From an uncultured Lachnotalea sp. (lineage in GTDB: Bacteria; Bacillota; Clostridia; Lachnospirales; Lachnospiraceae), in assembly GCA_948470255.1 (NCBI GenBank), contig CAOKOS010000014.1, forward strand, positions 1 through 52,857: 52,857 nucleotides of DNA. The letters run 5' to 3'. The notes under the pieces were generated by a model, which was not told the DNA's origin, did no database searches, and worked only from the letters and a program-made list of their open reading frames with translations. The translations under genes and the position numbers were made by a program. Shown one piece after another: positions 44,641 to 52,708 of this stretch (within the stretch, counting starts at the first letter, position 1; each line of letters starts with the position of its first letter).

Positions 44641-45948
44641 ATGGATAAAAAAGAAAATTATTATGAAGGATTGTTGCGCTACCTAGAGGGGGGAGTATCC
44701 CCGTTTCATGCAGTGAGGATGGCGGCGGAGGATTTTGAGGAGGCCGGGTATCAGGAACTGGGGATTTCAGACAGCTGGCAGCTTGAAAAGGGCAGAGGAT
44801 ATTATGTAAAGGTGCATGATTCCTCTCTGTTTGCTTTCCGGGTGAATCAGGGTTTTGGAAGGCTGCAGGGATTTCGGATTGCGGCAGCCCACACCGACTG
44901 GCCCTGTATGAGGGTGAAGACATCGCCGGATATGTCCCAGGGGAAATATGCAAAGCTCAATGTGGAAACTTATGGAGGCATGATTTTAAATACCTGGCTG
45001 GATCGTCCATTGTCTCTGGCGGGCCGGGTGACGGTGAAAGGGAAAGGATGCTTTTCTCCGATGACAAAGCTGGTGGATTTTAAACGTCCCATTGCCTCTA
45101 TCCCAAACTTGGCAATCCATATGAACAGAGAGGTCAATAAAGGCCTGGAATTAAATAAACAGACAGACATGGCGCCTCTTATCGGGCTGGGTATGGAGGA
45201 GGATTGGAGTGGGAAAAATTATTTCGTCCAGGCCCTGGCTGAAGAAGCGGGGACAGCGCCGGAGGATATTCTGTTTTTCGAGCTTTCTCTTTATAACTGT
45301 GACAGGCCGATCCGTTTTGGCATAAAGGAAGAATTCCTTTCTTCTCCCCGGCTTGATAACCTGACATCTGTGAGAGCTTGTGTGGATGGACTTCTTTCAG
45401 GGACTGAGCGCAGGAAAGGAGTGGATATGGCTGTCTTTTTTGACCATGAGGAGATTGGCAGCAGGACAAAACAAGGTGCGGGTTCTGCGCTTCTTTCTAT
45501 TATTATGGAAAAAATCTGCCGTTGTTTTGACTATGGCGATGAGGACTGTTTAAACAGCCGCCTGCGCAGCTTTTTATTGTCGGTGGATGTGGCCCATGGA
45601 ATCCATCCCAACCGGCCGGATAAAGGTGATGTGACAAATCACGTGTATCTGGGGCATGGAATAGCGTTAAAGACGGAAAGTGGACAAAAGTATGCGACAG
45701 ATGGGGAAGCTGTCGGTGTAGTCCGCAGTATTTGTGAAAAGCATAAAATCCCATATCAGATGTTTGCCAACCGTTCCGATACGGGGAGCGGTAGTACCCT
45801 GGGTTCCATTGCTTCTTCTTTTGCAGTAATGAACACGGTGGACATTGGTATCCCTCTTTTAGCCATGCACTCGGCCAGGGAAACCATGGGGATTGGGGAT
45901 CAGGAAGCTCTGACCAGGCTTTTGGCGAAGTATTGGAGAGAAGATTGA
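44641..45948 (+). CDS. M18 family aspartyl aminopeptidase
   Basis: A 435-residue dinuclear metalloaminopeptidase that removes N-terminal acidic residues from peptides. Metal ligands are visible in AAAHTDWPCMRVK, FFDHEEIGSRTKQGAGS and the C-terminal LAMHSARETMG. Length and order are normal for the family, and no signal peptide is present, so it acts in the cytoplasm. GGAAGGAACCGGGGG precedes the ATG. No neighbours suggest a special role. Confidence 0.93.
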   Translation: MDKKENYYEGLLRYLEGGVSPFHAVRMAAEDFEEAGYQELGISDSWQLEKGRGYYVKVHDSSLFAFRVNQGFGRLQGFRIAAAHTDWPCMRVKTSPDMSQGKYAKLNVETYGGMILNTWLDRPLSLAGRVTVKGKGCFSPMTKLVDFKRPIASIPNLAIHMNREVNKGLELNKQTDMAPLIGLGMEEDWSGKNYFVQALAEEAGTAPEDILFFELSLYNCDRPIRFGIKEEFLSSPRLDNLTSVRACVDGLLSGTERRKGVDMAVFFDHEEIGSRTKQGAGSALLSIIMEKICRCFDYGDEDCLNSRLRSFLLSVDVAHGIHPNRPDKGDVTNHVYLGHGIALKTESGQKYATDGEAVGVVRSICEKHKIPYQMFANRSDTGSGSTLGSIASSFAVMNTVDIGIPLLAMHSARETMGIGDQEALTRLLAKYWRED

Positions 45949-46111
45949 GAAAATCCGTACGTTTCCATCAAAAAAAGAAAATATAAAGAAGAACTTTCTA
46001 TAATACCCCTTTTCAAATAGTATATCCTGTGCTATCATATATGGTAATGAAAACTACATAGAACAGTTAAAGGTTCAAACAAAAGTAGTGGGGAAGTGCA
46101 GGAGGAGAATT

Positions 46112-46948
46112 ATGAATTACAAGATCGTGGTAGACAGCTGTTGTGATTTGACGGAGGAACTGAAGGCAGACAGCCATTTTCAGATTATCCCTCTGACATT
46201 GCAGGTTGGAGACACAATGATTTTAGATGATGACAGCTTTAACCAGGCAGAATATTTGGAACTGGTCCGTACAACACCGGAATGTCCCAAGACAGCATGC
46301 CCTTCACCGGAAGCCTTTAAGGAAGCCTATGACTGTGAGGCGGAAGCTATTTTTGTAGTAACTTTATCCCAGCATTTAAGCGGCACTTATAACAGCGCTG
46401 TTTTGGGAAGAAGCCTGTACCTGGAGGAAAAAGGGCCGAAGCAGATTGCAGTATTCAGCTCTGATTCTGCAGCAGTAGGCGAGGTGAAGATCGCTTTGAA
46501 AATCCGGGAATTGGCAGAGGAAGGGAAAACTTTTGAGGAAATTGTGAAGATAGTTTCTGATTTCCGGGATCATATGAATACTTATTTTGTTTTGGAAACT
46601 CTGGATTATTTAAAGAAGAACGGCAGGCTGACGGGGCTTCAGGCGCTTTTTGCCACGGTTTTGAATATTAAGCCGGTGATGGGGGCAGATAAAGGTGTGA
46701 TTATCAAGTTAGATCAGGCCCGGGGAATTGATAAAGCTCTTGTGAAGATGTCACAGTGGGTGGCGAAGGAGGCAAAGGAGGCAGAAAATAAAATCCTTGC
46801 CATTGCGCATACCAACTGCCCGGAACGGGCGAAAAAGGTGAAGGAGCAAATCTGCCGCCTGATTAAAGTTAAGGATGTTTATATTGTCAATACTGCCGGA
46901 GTCAGCACTACTTATGCTGGTGACGGAGGAGTGATTATCGCACTGTAA
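46112..46948 (+). CDS. DegV family fatty-acid binding protein
   Basis: A 278-residue two-domain DegV protein, which binds fatty acids in characterised relatives and may feed the FakA kinase. Motifs: VVDSCCDLTEEL at the start, CPKTACPSPEAF, the VVTLSQHLSGTYNSA loop, and ETLDYLKKNGRLTGLQA. ATG 46112 is chosen for AGGAGG 9 nt upstream; ATG 46088 would add 8 residues. A possible promoter, TTTCAA-N16-TATCAT, lies at 46011-46038. Confidence 0.92.
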   Translation: MNYKIVVDSCCDLTEELKADSHFQIIPLTLQVGDTMILDDDSFNQAEYLELVRTTPECPKTACPSPEAFKEAYDCEAEAIFVVTLSQHLSGTYNSAVLGRSLYLEEKGPKQIAVFSSDSAAVGEVKIALKIRELAEEGKTFEEIVKIVSDFRDHMNTYFVLETLDYLKKNGRLTGLQALFATVLNIKPVMGADKGVIIKLDQARGIDKALVKMSQWVAKEAKEAENKILAIAHTNCPERAKKVKEQICRLIKVKDVYIVNTAGVSTTYAGDGGVIIAL

Positions 46949-46985
46949 AGAATGCCGGAGAAGCCGATGTCAAGATATTCTGAAT

Positions 46986-47022
46986 CGCACATAAGCGCCC
47001 GTTGTTTGGGCGCTTATGTGCG
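46986..47022. terminator. perfect 15-bp hairpin between convergent genes
   Basis: CGCACATAAGCGCCC (46986-47000) and its complement (47008-47022) around loop GTTGTTT. It separates degV from the convergent ABC operon; no T-run follows, so a terminator role is likely but not proven. Confidence 0.65.
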
Positions 47023-47105
47023 TCATGCAAAGCGCTTCCAAAAAACCGACGCGGGCCAATGCAGACACATGCAGGGCGTCGGGTATCATAAATCCAGTTA
47101 TAGTC

Positions 47106-47903
47106 CTATTGCCGGTTGACGCGTTTTTCCAACATGGAGATCAGTCGATAGAGTCCCATGGAAAGGATACATAGGATGACAATGCTCATCATGACCAGAT
47201 CCATTTTAAAAACCTGGCTGCCATAAATGATCAAATATCCGAGGCCTTGATCAGCGGCCAGGAATTCTCCGATGATGACACCCACCAGGCAGAGGCCGAT
47301 GTTTACTTTCATATTATTGATAATGAGGGGGATGGAGCTTGGAATGAGGACTTTAAAAAGGACATTCCGTTTATTTCCCCCCAGGGTATAAATCAGTTTG
47401 GCTTTATCTGGGTCTGAATTTTTAAATCCAGTATGAAGGGTCATCATCGAACCAAAGACGGCCACAGAAATGGCTGCTACTACGATGGTTTTTACATTAT
47501 TGCCCAACCATACAATGAGTACTGGGGCAAGGGCTGATTTGGGCAGGCTGTTGAGCATGACCAGATAAGGCTCTAAAAGTTCAGCCAAAGAGGGGACGGC
47601 CCAGAGAAGCATGGCAGTTGCCAGGCTGAGAGCCATCACCAGAAAAAAGCTTCCCACTGTTTCCGCCAAAGTAATGCCAATGTGGGTGAAGATGCTGAAA
47701 TCTTTTGTCATTTGAATAAAGCATACCGCCATACGCGAGGGGCTGCTGAAAATAAAGTCATTGAGAATCCCGACACGGGCGGTAAATTCCCAGATACCGA
47801 CAAACAGAAAAAATAAAAGAATTTGTCCCGCCAGGATCAGATGATGGTGGCGGGAACGGGCCTTCAGGAAACGGGCCTGGGCCGCGGAAAGGGATTTATC
47901 CAT
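47106..47903 (-). CDS. ABC transporter permease (SsuC/TauC-type)
   Basis: A 265-residue integral membrane permease with about six hydrophobic helices and the EAA-loop region around NSLPKSALAPVLIVWLGN (cytoplasmic coupling to the ATPase). The family imports nitrate, sulfonate, taurine or thiamin-pyrimidine-like solutes; the substrate cannot be read. ATG 47903 follows GAAGGAG and overlaps the ATPase gene by 8 nt; a longer start at 47933 is less supported. No periplasmic-binding-protein gene is adjacent. Confidence 0.9.
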   Translation of the reverse strand: MDKSLSAAQARFLKARSRHHHLILAGQILLFFLFVGIWEFTARVGILNDFIFSSPSRMAVCFIQMTKDFSIFTHIGITLAETVGSFFLVMALSLATAMLLWAVPSLAELLEPYLVMLNSLPKSALAPVLIVWLGNNVKTIVVAAISVAVFGSMMTLHTGFKNSDPDKAKLIYTLGGNKRNVLFKVLIPSSIPLIINNMKVNIGLCLVGVIIGEFLAADQGLGYLIIYGSQVFKMDLVMMSIVILCILSMGLYRLISMLEKRVNRQ

Positions 47904-48663
47904 TGGATTTAAGCTCCTTCCAGATTTCATCAAAATACTCGCTGAAACAGGGCGCGCTCCGGCGTTTTAAAGGGGAATCAAAGGCTTCGTCAAAATGAAG
48001 GGGAAGGATTTTTTTGATACGGGCGGGACGGTTGGAAAGGATGACCACCCGATCTGCCAGGGTAATGGCTTCCGCCAGGTCATGAGTCACTAAAATGGCT
48101 GTTTTTCCCTCTTTTCTGAGAATACTTCCGATATCGTCTCCTACTTCCAGGCGGGTCTGGTAATCCAGGGCCGAAAAAGGTTCGTCAAGGAGCAGAATGT
48201 CCGGTTCCAGGGCCAGGGTACGGATTAAAGCAGCCCTCTGCCTCATTCCGCCGGACAGCGCTGAAGGCGGGGAATTTTTAAATGCAGAAAGGCCATAAGT
48301 GTCCAGCATGGAATTTACTTGTGCCTTTGTCTGCTGATTCAGTCCATGGCGTATTTCCAGGCCGAGAAGGACATTGTCATAAACGGTGCGCCATTCAAAT
48401 AAATGATCCTTCTGGAGCATATAGCCGATATTTGCCCCGGATGTCCCCTGTACTTTTCCAAGCAGCCGTATTTCACCGGATTCTGGAAGAAGAAGCCCGC
48501 TGATCAGTGAGAGGAGCGTGGTTTTTCCACAGCCAGAAGGCCCTACAATGGCGATGAATTCCCCTGGTTTTACCGACAGGGAAATGCCGGACAAGGCAGG
48601 CGTCTCACCATTTGTAGAATGGTAGGAAAAGCATACGTCTATAAATTCAAGGATTGGTTCCAT
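47896..48663 (-). CDS. ABC transporter ATP-binding protein (SsuB/TauB-type)
   Basis: A 255-residue ATPase with Walker A GPSGCGKTT, the ABC signature LSGGMRQRAALIR, Walker B DILLLDEPFSALD and the H-loop VTHDLAEA. It belongs to the nitrate/sulfonate/pyrimidine import group and works with the overlapping permease. ATG 48663 follows CGGAGG 7 nt upstream; a longer reading from 48747 passes through GC-rich structured sequence and is rejected. The missing substrate-binding subunit may be encoded elsewhere. Confidence 0.94.
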   Translation of the reverse strand: MEPILEFIDVCFSYHSTNGETPALSGISLSVKPGEFIAIVGPSGCGKTTLLSLISGLLLPESGEIRLLGKVQGTSGANIGYMLQKDHLFEWRTVYDNVLLGLEIRHGLNQQTKAQVNSMLDTYGLSAFKNSPPSALSGGMRQRAALIRTLALEPDILLLDEPFSALDYQTRLEVGDDIGSILRKEGKTAILVTHDLAEAITLADRVVILSNRPARIKKILPLHFDEAFDSPLKRRSAPCFSEYFDEIWKELKSNG

Positions 48664-48692
48664 AAAATTCCTCCGATTGAGTTCAACATGGT

Positions 48693-48743
48693 CGCACGAA
48701 GTGTGCCCGCCCGCGGGCAGGATAAGAAGTGCCCTTCGGGTAT
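48693..48743 (-). other. GC-rich clustered short palindromes upstream of ABC operon
   Basis: Three short self-complementary units lie together: GCAC-GAAGT-GTGC at 48694-48706, GCCCGCGGGC at 48709-48718 and CCC-TTC-GGG at 48732-48740, in a leader of 207 nt between the VanY gene end and the ATPase start. Composition is richer in GC than its surroundings. It may be a structured leader RNA or a dispersed repeat; I cannot name it. Confidence 0.45.
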
Positions 48744-48814
48744 ACATTATTGTATGGAATAAAGGGGGAAGAAGTGAGAGGTTCTTTTATATTTAGACAA
48801 CGCATCACAGAGGA

Positions 48815-48856
48815 CAGAAAAAGAAAGGGACAGCCTTGATTTCTCAAAGCCGCCCC
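48815..48856 (-). terminator. intrinsic terminator of the VanY-like gene
   Basis: On the minus strand GGGGCGGCTTTGA, loop GAAA, TCAAGGCTGTCCC (13 bp with three G-T pairs), followed by a T-rich tract. It closes the VanY-like gene. Confidence 0.85.
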
Positions 48857-48870
48857 ATGTGGAAAATGTG

Positions 48871-49731
48871 CTATCTGTTGTCTGGATTTTCGAGATATTC
48901 TTCCAGGCAAATCCCCTGTTCGTGGATTTTGGCAGCAGCTTCAACTCCCACATAACGGTAATGCCAGACTTCCTCTGCCGTACCGGTGATTTCTGTTTTA
49001 CTACCGGGATATCGGAAAATAAAGCCGTATTTATAACTGTTTTCCTGTAACCAGAGGTAAACGTCATAAGTTGCTCCGTTAATATCTACTGCTAAACCGA
49101 GCTGATGCTCACTATATCCAGGGATTGCGACCCATTGCTCTGTCATCGTTCTCGCTTCATTTTCTGAATAACCCTGCCCGCGGTATTGGGCAAGTTTGTC
49201 GTCATAAAGACGCTGTTGTTGTTCCTGTGTCCGATAGCCTGACACTACAAATGGCAGCTGATCCAAGTTACCTTCCTTTGCTGCTTCCAGCATCTCCATC
49301 AGGGGTTCATAAATACGTTCATCCACCTGTTCACCGCCTTCTATTTGTACTAAATTCACCTCATAATTTTGTGGGACGGGGTGTTTCTTGTTTACCAGTG
49401 TCAGATACCATAGGCTGTCAGTATCCGCTATGTTGAGATCGGCATTGTCTGAGTCCATATTTTTCTGGTCTTCTGGAAATATGTCCTCCAAAGTCGCTAC
49501 AAAAGGGGTATCTGCTGCCGTAGGGGTGGGAGCTGCCGCTTTTGGGGAAGGTGTTTTTGGAGGTGTTGCTTTCAGAGGCGTTGCTTTTGAAGGCAGCGTC
49601 TTGGAGAGTCCAATTAGTATGATTGAGAGGGATAAAACCAGGATGGCGCCGCTTATTATCCATTTATTCCGGGCTTTGCGCCGTGTATGCCTGCTTTTAC
49701 GATGAAGCGTTTGAATTGTTTTTTCTTCCAT
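48871..49731 (-). CDS. VanY-like D-alanyl-D-alanine carboxypeptidase
   Basis: A 286-residue M15B peptidase that trims terminal D-Ala from peptidoglycan precursors. It has a basic N-terminus, one transmembrane helix (residues about 24-42), a Lys/Thr/Pro-rich linker with repeated KATPxK-like units, and a catalytic domain with SGYRTQEQQQRLYDD, the zinc ligands in SEHQLGLAVDI, and the third ligand in EVWHYRYVG. It is therefore an outer-face membrane enzyme. ATG 49731 follows AAAGGAGC; an upstream start at 49797 lacks support. It lies 168 nt after the vanS-like gene on the same strand; the gap has a hairpin and a probable regulator site. Confidence 0.92.
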   Translation of the reverse strand: MEEKTIQTLHRKSRHTRRKARNKWIISGAILVLSLSIILIGLSKTLPSKATPLKATPPKTPSPKAAAPTPTAADTPFVATLEDIFPEDQKNMDSDNADLNIADTDSLWYLTLVNKKHPVPQNYEVNLVQIEGGEQVDERIYEPLMEMLEAAKEGNLDQLPFVVSGYRTQEQQQRLYDDKLAQYRGQGYSENEARTMTEQWVAIPGYSEHQLGLAVDINGATYDVYLWLQENSYKYGFIFRYPGSKTEITGTAEEVWHYRYVGVEAAAKIHEQGICLEEYLENPDNR

Positions 49732-49788
49732 GATTACCTGCTCCTTTCTGGATACCGGCTGTGTGTGATCTTGTTGACCGACGGTAAG

Positions 49789-49846
49789 AAAACCCACAGC
49801 GCTCTTTTCAGTAACTATCTTACTGCATAAGAGGACTATGGGTTTT
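49789..49846 (-). terminator. branched hairpin between vanS-like and vanY-like genes
   Basis: AAAACCCA...AAGAG arms close an inner perfect hairpin CAGTAA-CTATC-TTACTG (plus-strand reading), with TTTT at the outer base. It could terminate the vanRS-like transcript or attenuate vanY readthrough. Confidence 0.6.
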
Positions 49847-49864
49847 AAGATTAAATCGCTTAAT

Positions 49865-49882
49865 TCCTAATAGAATCCTAAT
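49865..49882 (-). promoter_or_regulatory. putative VanR-type operator upstream of vanY
   Basis: Minus-strand ATTAGGA-TTCT-ATTAGGA, two 7-bp units with an 11-bp period, as expected for OmpR-type regulators. It matches the site at 51800 before vanR at 15 of 18 positions and lies 134 nt before the vanY start. Confidence 0.5.
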
Positions 49883-49899
49883 TTGAGACAAATGTTTTT

Positions 49900-51027
49900 T
49901 TAATCTGCTGTGGGAAGCTCCACCAAAAATGTAATGGTGTCCTTTTCGCTGAAGGCTTGGATGTTTCCGCCGTGCAAAAGGATGATTTCTTTTGCAATAG
50001 CAAGTCCAAGGCCAGTGCCGCCTGTGTCGGAGATGCGGGCCTCATCCAAACGGTAGAATTTATCAAACAGCGCTGACAGTTCTTTTGAGGGAATGGAAGC
50101 CCCCTTATTTTGAAAGGAGATATAAATCCGATTATTGGATTTTTCAGCAGAGATTGTAATTTGTGTTTTTGGATAGCTATACGCTGCCGCATTTTTCAAT
50201 ATGTTGCCAAATACCCGTGCCAGTTTATCAGCGTCTCCACAAACGGTTAAATCTTCATCAACATCCAGAACAATGGAATTTCCACGGTGGGAAAATACTG
50301 GGGATAGTTCGTCAGATAACTGTACCAGCATAAAGCAGAGGTTTACCGGTTCTTTCGATAATTTGATTTGTCTGGAGTTATATCGCGTAATTTCAAAAAA
50401 TTCATTGATCATTTTTTCCAGCCGGTAAGCCTTTTCTAAAGTAATATGCAAATGTTTTACCCTTTGTTCAACTGGCATATCCGGCGCTTCCTCCAATAGA
50501 TTCAGATAACCGATTACTGAGGTAAGAGGGGTACGGATATCGTGGGCAAGGTACATCACAAGATCGTCTTTCCGCTGTGTTGCAAGTGCAGCGTCTGCTT
50601 TGCGTTGTTCCAGCGTTTGTTTTACTGCATTTAACTTGTGCTCAAACGGCTGCATTTCTGGAGACAGCTGGATTTGTTCCCCATCGTCTGCCAGCAGGAT
50701 ATCAATGCCCTGGTTGATTTCTCTGAAATATCTGCTCATCCATCTAAACAGGCGCCAGAGCAGCAGGCAGAATACAAATATGGTTGCTGTGGCAAAGAAA
50801 ACTTCTTTATATCCGCGAAAATATTCGTGGTATATAAGAAATGCTTCTTCGTGGCCGATGTTTAGAATATATTCAAGGATAGTGACAATTACGTCTCCCA
50901 GCCTTTGTTTCCAAAGGAATAGATACAGGCATGTCACAATGAAGACAGATATTAAGGCATTGACGCAGAAACACCGCATAATTTTTGCCTGAAATATAAC
51001 GAATTCTTCTTTCTTCTTATGTTTCAA
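49900..51027 (-). CDS. VanS-like sensor histidine kinase
   Basis: A 375-residue membrane kinase with two helices (ALISVFIVTCLYLFLW and ATATIFVFCLLLW), a short outer loop of about 35-40 residues, HisKA with DDLVMYLAHDIRTPLTSVIGY (His phosphoacceptor) and HATPase with GGTGLGLAIAKEI. The MYLAHDIRTPLTS block is typical of VanS of vancomycin operons and related envelope sensors. The start is TTG at 51027, inside the end of the regulator gene (11-nt overlap), with a G6 stretch upstream. It is the partner of the adjacent VanR-like regulator and presumably governs the VanY-like gene. Confidence 0.9.
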   Translation of the reverse strand: MKHKKKEEFVIFQAKIMRCFCVNALISVFIVTCLYLFLWKQRLGDVIVTILEYILNIGHEEAFLIYHEYFRGYKEVFFATATIFVFCLLLWRLFRWMSRYFREINQGIDILLADDGEQIQLSPEMQPFEHKLNAVKQTLEQRKADAALATQRKDDLVMYLAHDIRTPLTSVIGYLNLLEEAPDMPVEQRVKHLHITLEKAYRLEKMINEFFEITRYNSRQIKLSKEPVNLCFMLVQLSDELSPVFSHRGNSIVLDVDEDLTVCGDADKLARVFGNILKNAAAYSYPKTQITISAEKSNNRIYISFQNKGASIPSKELSALFDKFYRLDEARISDTGGTGLGLAIAKEIILLHGGNIQAFSEKDTITFLVELPTAD

Positions 51028-51718
51028 TTTTGTAACCGACCCCCCATATGGTTTTAATATATTTTGGATTATCTAAGGTATCGTTTAGTTTTTCCCGCAG
51101 GTGGCGGATGTGGGCGGTTATGGTATTGTTTGCCTTGCTGTAATATTCATCCTGCCAAATTTGATGGAACAGTTTTTCAGCGCTGACTACATTTCCTTTG
51201 TTTTCCAACAAAATACGCAGAATGGAAAACTCAGTAGGGGTTAATGTAATTGGCCTCCCTCCCAACAGGCATTTATGGGCGTTTACGTCCATTTCCAAGT
51301 CTGCATGAGCGATAATGTCTTTTTTTTCATATGGGGAGTGGGATGGATTATATTGTTTGTAACGGCGCAGCTGGGATTTTACCCGCGCAATTAATTCAAG
51401 GGGGCGAAAAGGCTTTGTAATATAATCATCAGCCCCAAGGGTCAGTCCATTGATTTTGTCGATTTCACCGTCTTTGGCTGTCAGGATGATAACAGGATAT
51501 GTGTGGTTTTCCCTGATTTTCTGGCATAATGTAAATCCATTTATATCAGGAAGCATGACATCCAAAATGGCAAGGTCAAGAACCGTTGTATTAATACATT
51601 CAAGGGCGGATTTGGCAGAGTAGAATTTGAATACCTTATAATTTTCATTGTTAAGATACACTTCTATCAAATCTGCGATTTCAGCTTCATCGTCAACAAC
51701 CAGGATTTTACTTGGCAT
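51017..51718 (-). CDS. VanR-like OmpR-family response regulator
   Basis: A 233-residue regulator. The receiver has Asp9-Asp10, phosphoacceptor Asp in LAILDVMLPDING and Lys in DYITKPFRP. The DNA-binding domain includes LTPTEFSILRILLENKG and HIRHLREKLNDTLDNPKYIKTIWGVGYKIE. It overlaps the VanS-like gene, indicating a cognate pair. AAAGGAG lies upstream of the ATG. A direct repeat with an 11-bp period sits 82 nt before its start, possibly an autoregulatory site. Confidence 0.93.
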   Translation of the reverse strand: MPSKILVVDDEAEIADLIEVYLNNENYKVFKFYSAKSALECINTTVLDLAILDVMLPDINGFTLCQKIRENHTYPVIILTAKDGEIDKINGLTLGADDYITKPFRPLELIARVKSQLRRYKQYNPSHSPYEKKDIIAHADLEMDVNAHKCLLGGRPITLTPTEFSILRILLENKGNVVSAEKLFHQIWQDEYYSKANNTITAHIRHLREKLNDTLDNPKYIKTIWGVGYKIET

Positions 51719-51799
51719 AATACATTGCTCCTTTGTACGGTTTTCTTTCTATTGTAAACGAAAGTGATGATTGAATTGTTGATTTCTGTAGGGGAAATT

Positions 51800-51817
51800 A
51801 TTAAGATTTTATTAAGA
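51800..51817 (+). promoter_or_regulatory. putative VanR-type operator upstream of vanR
   Basis: Plus-strand ATTAAGA-TTTT-ATTAAGA, an 11-bp-period direct repeat matching the site upstream of the VanY-like gene. Orientation relative to the controlled gene is opposite in the two places, which is a weakness. Confidence 0.5.
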
Positions 51818-51866
51818 GAGATCACGGGAAAGCCTCTGCAGATAGTAGAAAACAGAAATGTAGTAG

Positions 51867-51895
51867 TTGACAGGATGGTTTTTCTATAGTACAAT
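51867..51895 (+). promoter_or_regulatory. consensus promoter of tRNA-Thr
   Basis: TTGACA at 51867-51872, a 17-nt spacer and TACAAT at 51890-51895, about 31 nt before the tRNA. Confidence 0.85.
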
Positions 51896-51926
51896 AGCCA
51901 CGTTGACAAAAATTGTTTATAGTTAT

Positions 51927-51999
51927 GCTTCCGTGGCTCAGTCGGTAGAGCGATTGATTCGTAATCAATAGGTCGCCGGTTCAAGTCCGGCCGGGAGCT
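51927..51999 (+). tRNA. tRNA-Thr (anticodon CGT)
   Basis: A 73-nt cloverleaf. The acceptor GCTTCCG pairs with CGGGAGC (one G-T), the D arm is GCTC...GAGC, the anticodon arm is ATTGA-TTCGTAA-TCAAT giving CGT (reads ACG, Thr), and the T arm GCCGG-TTCAAGT-CCGGC is perfect. The discriminator is T and CCA is not encoded. It is preceded by a consensus promoter and followed by a terminator and an integrase gene, so it is a probable integration target. Confidence 0.96.
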
Positions 52000-52012
52000 T
52001 GAAAAAAAGGAA

Positions 52013-52053
52013 CCAGCCAAAACCCAAGGAAATACGGGCGTTGGCTGGCTTTT
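52013..52053 (+). terminator. intrinsic terminator of tRNA-Thr
   Basis: CCAGCCAA (52013-52020) pairs with TTGGCTGG (52041-52048), then CTTTTT. It also overlaps the sequence just before the integrase stop. Confidence 0.85.
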
Positions 52054-52057
52054 TCAT

Positions 52058-52708
52058 TTACTGGGTAACCTGGAAAATCTTATCCAGATGTGAGATACTT
52101 GATTTTACGGCCAACAGCTCTACCTCACAATGAACATAACGCTCCGTAGTAGAAATGCTTTCATGCCCCATAAGGGTTTTCAGTGTATAAGCATCAAACT
52201 GACCGCCGGATTCCATCTTATCCAGACAGTAATTCCTAGCAAAATTATGGCGGAGCTTATGAGAGGATACTTGAAAAGGCAATTTTTTAGAAACCCTGGA
52301 GACAAAAAGCCGGATCGCATTGCGGGAAAGCGGATCGCCGGATTCAGAGAGGAAAACATAATCCTCAGAAGGAAACGGGCAGAGATCAAAGTATTCACGA
52401 AGAAGTCCAGAAGAGATATTGCCAAGAGGAACAAAACGGTCTTTATCACCTTTTCCATGGACAAGAAGGCGTGGAGGGCAAAAGGATACATCCAACCGGC
52501 GAAGGGAAGAAACTTCCCCCTGCCGCAAACCAGAATCCGACATGAGGGAAATTATAGCGCGATTACGGGCTTTCATCCAAGGAACAGGAGTACTGACTGC
52601 CTGAAAAATCTGCTGAATCTCATCATCCGAATAAACCTGCAACTGCTTTTTAGGATTCATAGGAACCTTGATAGAATCCGGCGAAAAATGCTCATGTACG
52701 GTAAGCAA
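52058..52708 (-). CDS. tyrosine recombinase / site-specific integrase (N-terminally short)
   Basis: A 216-residue tyrosine recombinase, essentially just the catalytic domain. The active residues are visible: Arg in DSGLRQGEVSSL, Lys in GKGDKDRF, HKLRHNF (His-x-x-Arg), GHESISTT (His) and the Tyr nucleophile in TERYVH. Full family members are about 300 residues with an N-terminal core-binding domain. Here the frame opens only shortly upstream, after an in-frame TAG near 52752, with TTG at 52708 as a possible start, so it may be truncated or a pseudogene. It points toward the tRNA-Thr, the typical layout of an integrated element's end; the rest of the element would lie beyond the window. Confidence 0.82.
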   Translation of the reverse strand: MLTVHEHFSPDSIKVPMNPKKQLQVYSDDEIQQIFQAVSTPVPWMKARNRAIISLMSDSGLRQGEVSSLRRLDVSFCPPRLLVHGKGDKDRFVPLGNISSGLLREYFDLCPFPSEDYVFLSESGDPLSRNAIRLFVSRVSKKLPFQVSSHKLRHNFARNYCLDKMESGGQFDAYTLKTLMGHESISTTERYVHCEVELLAVKSSISHLDKIFQVTQ

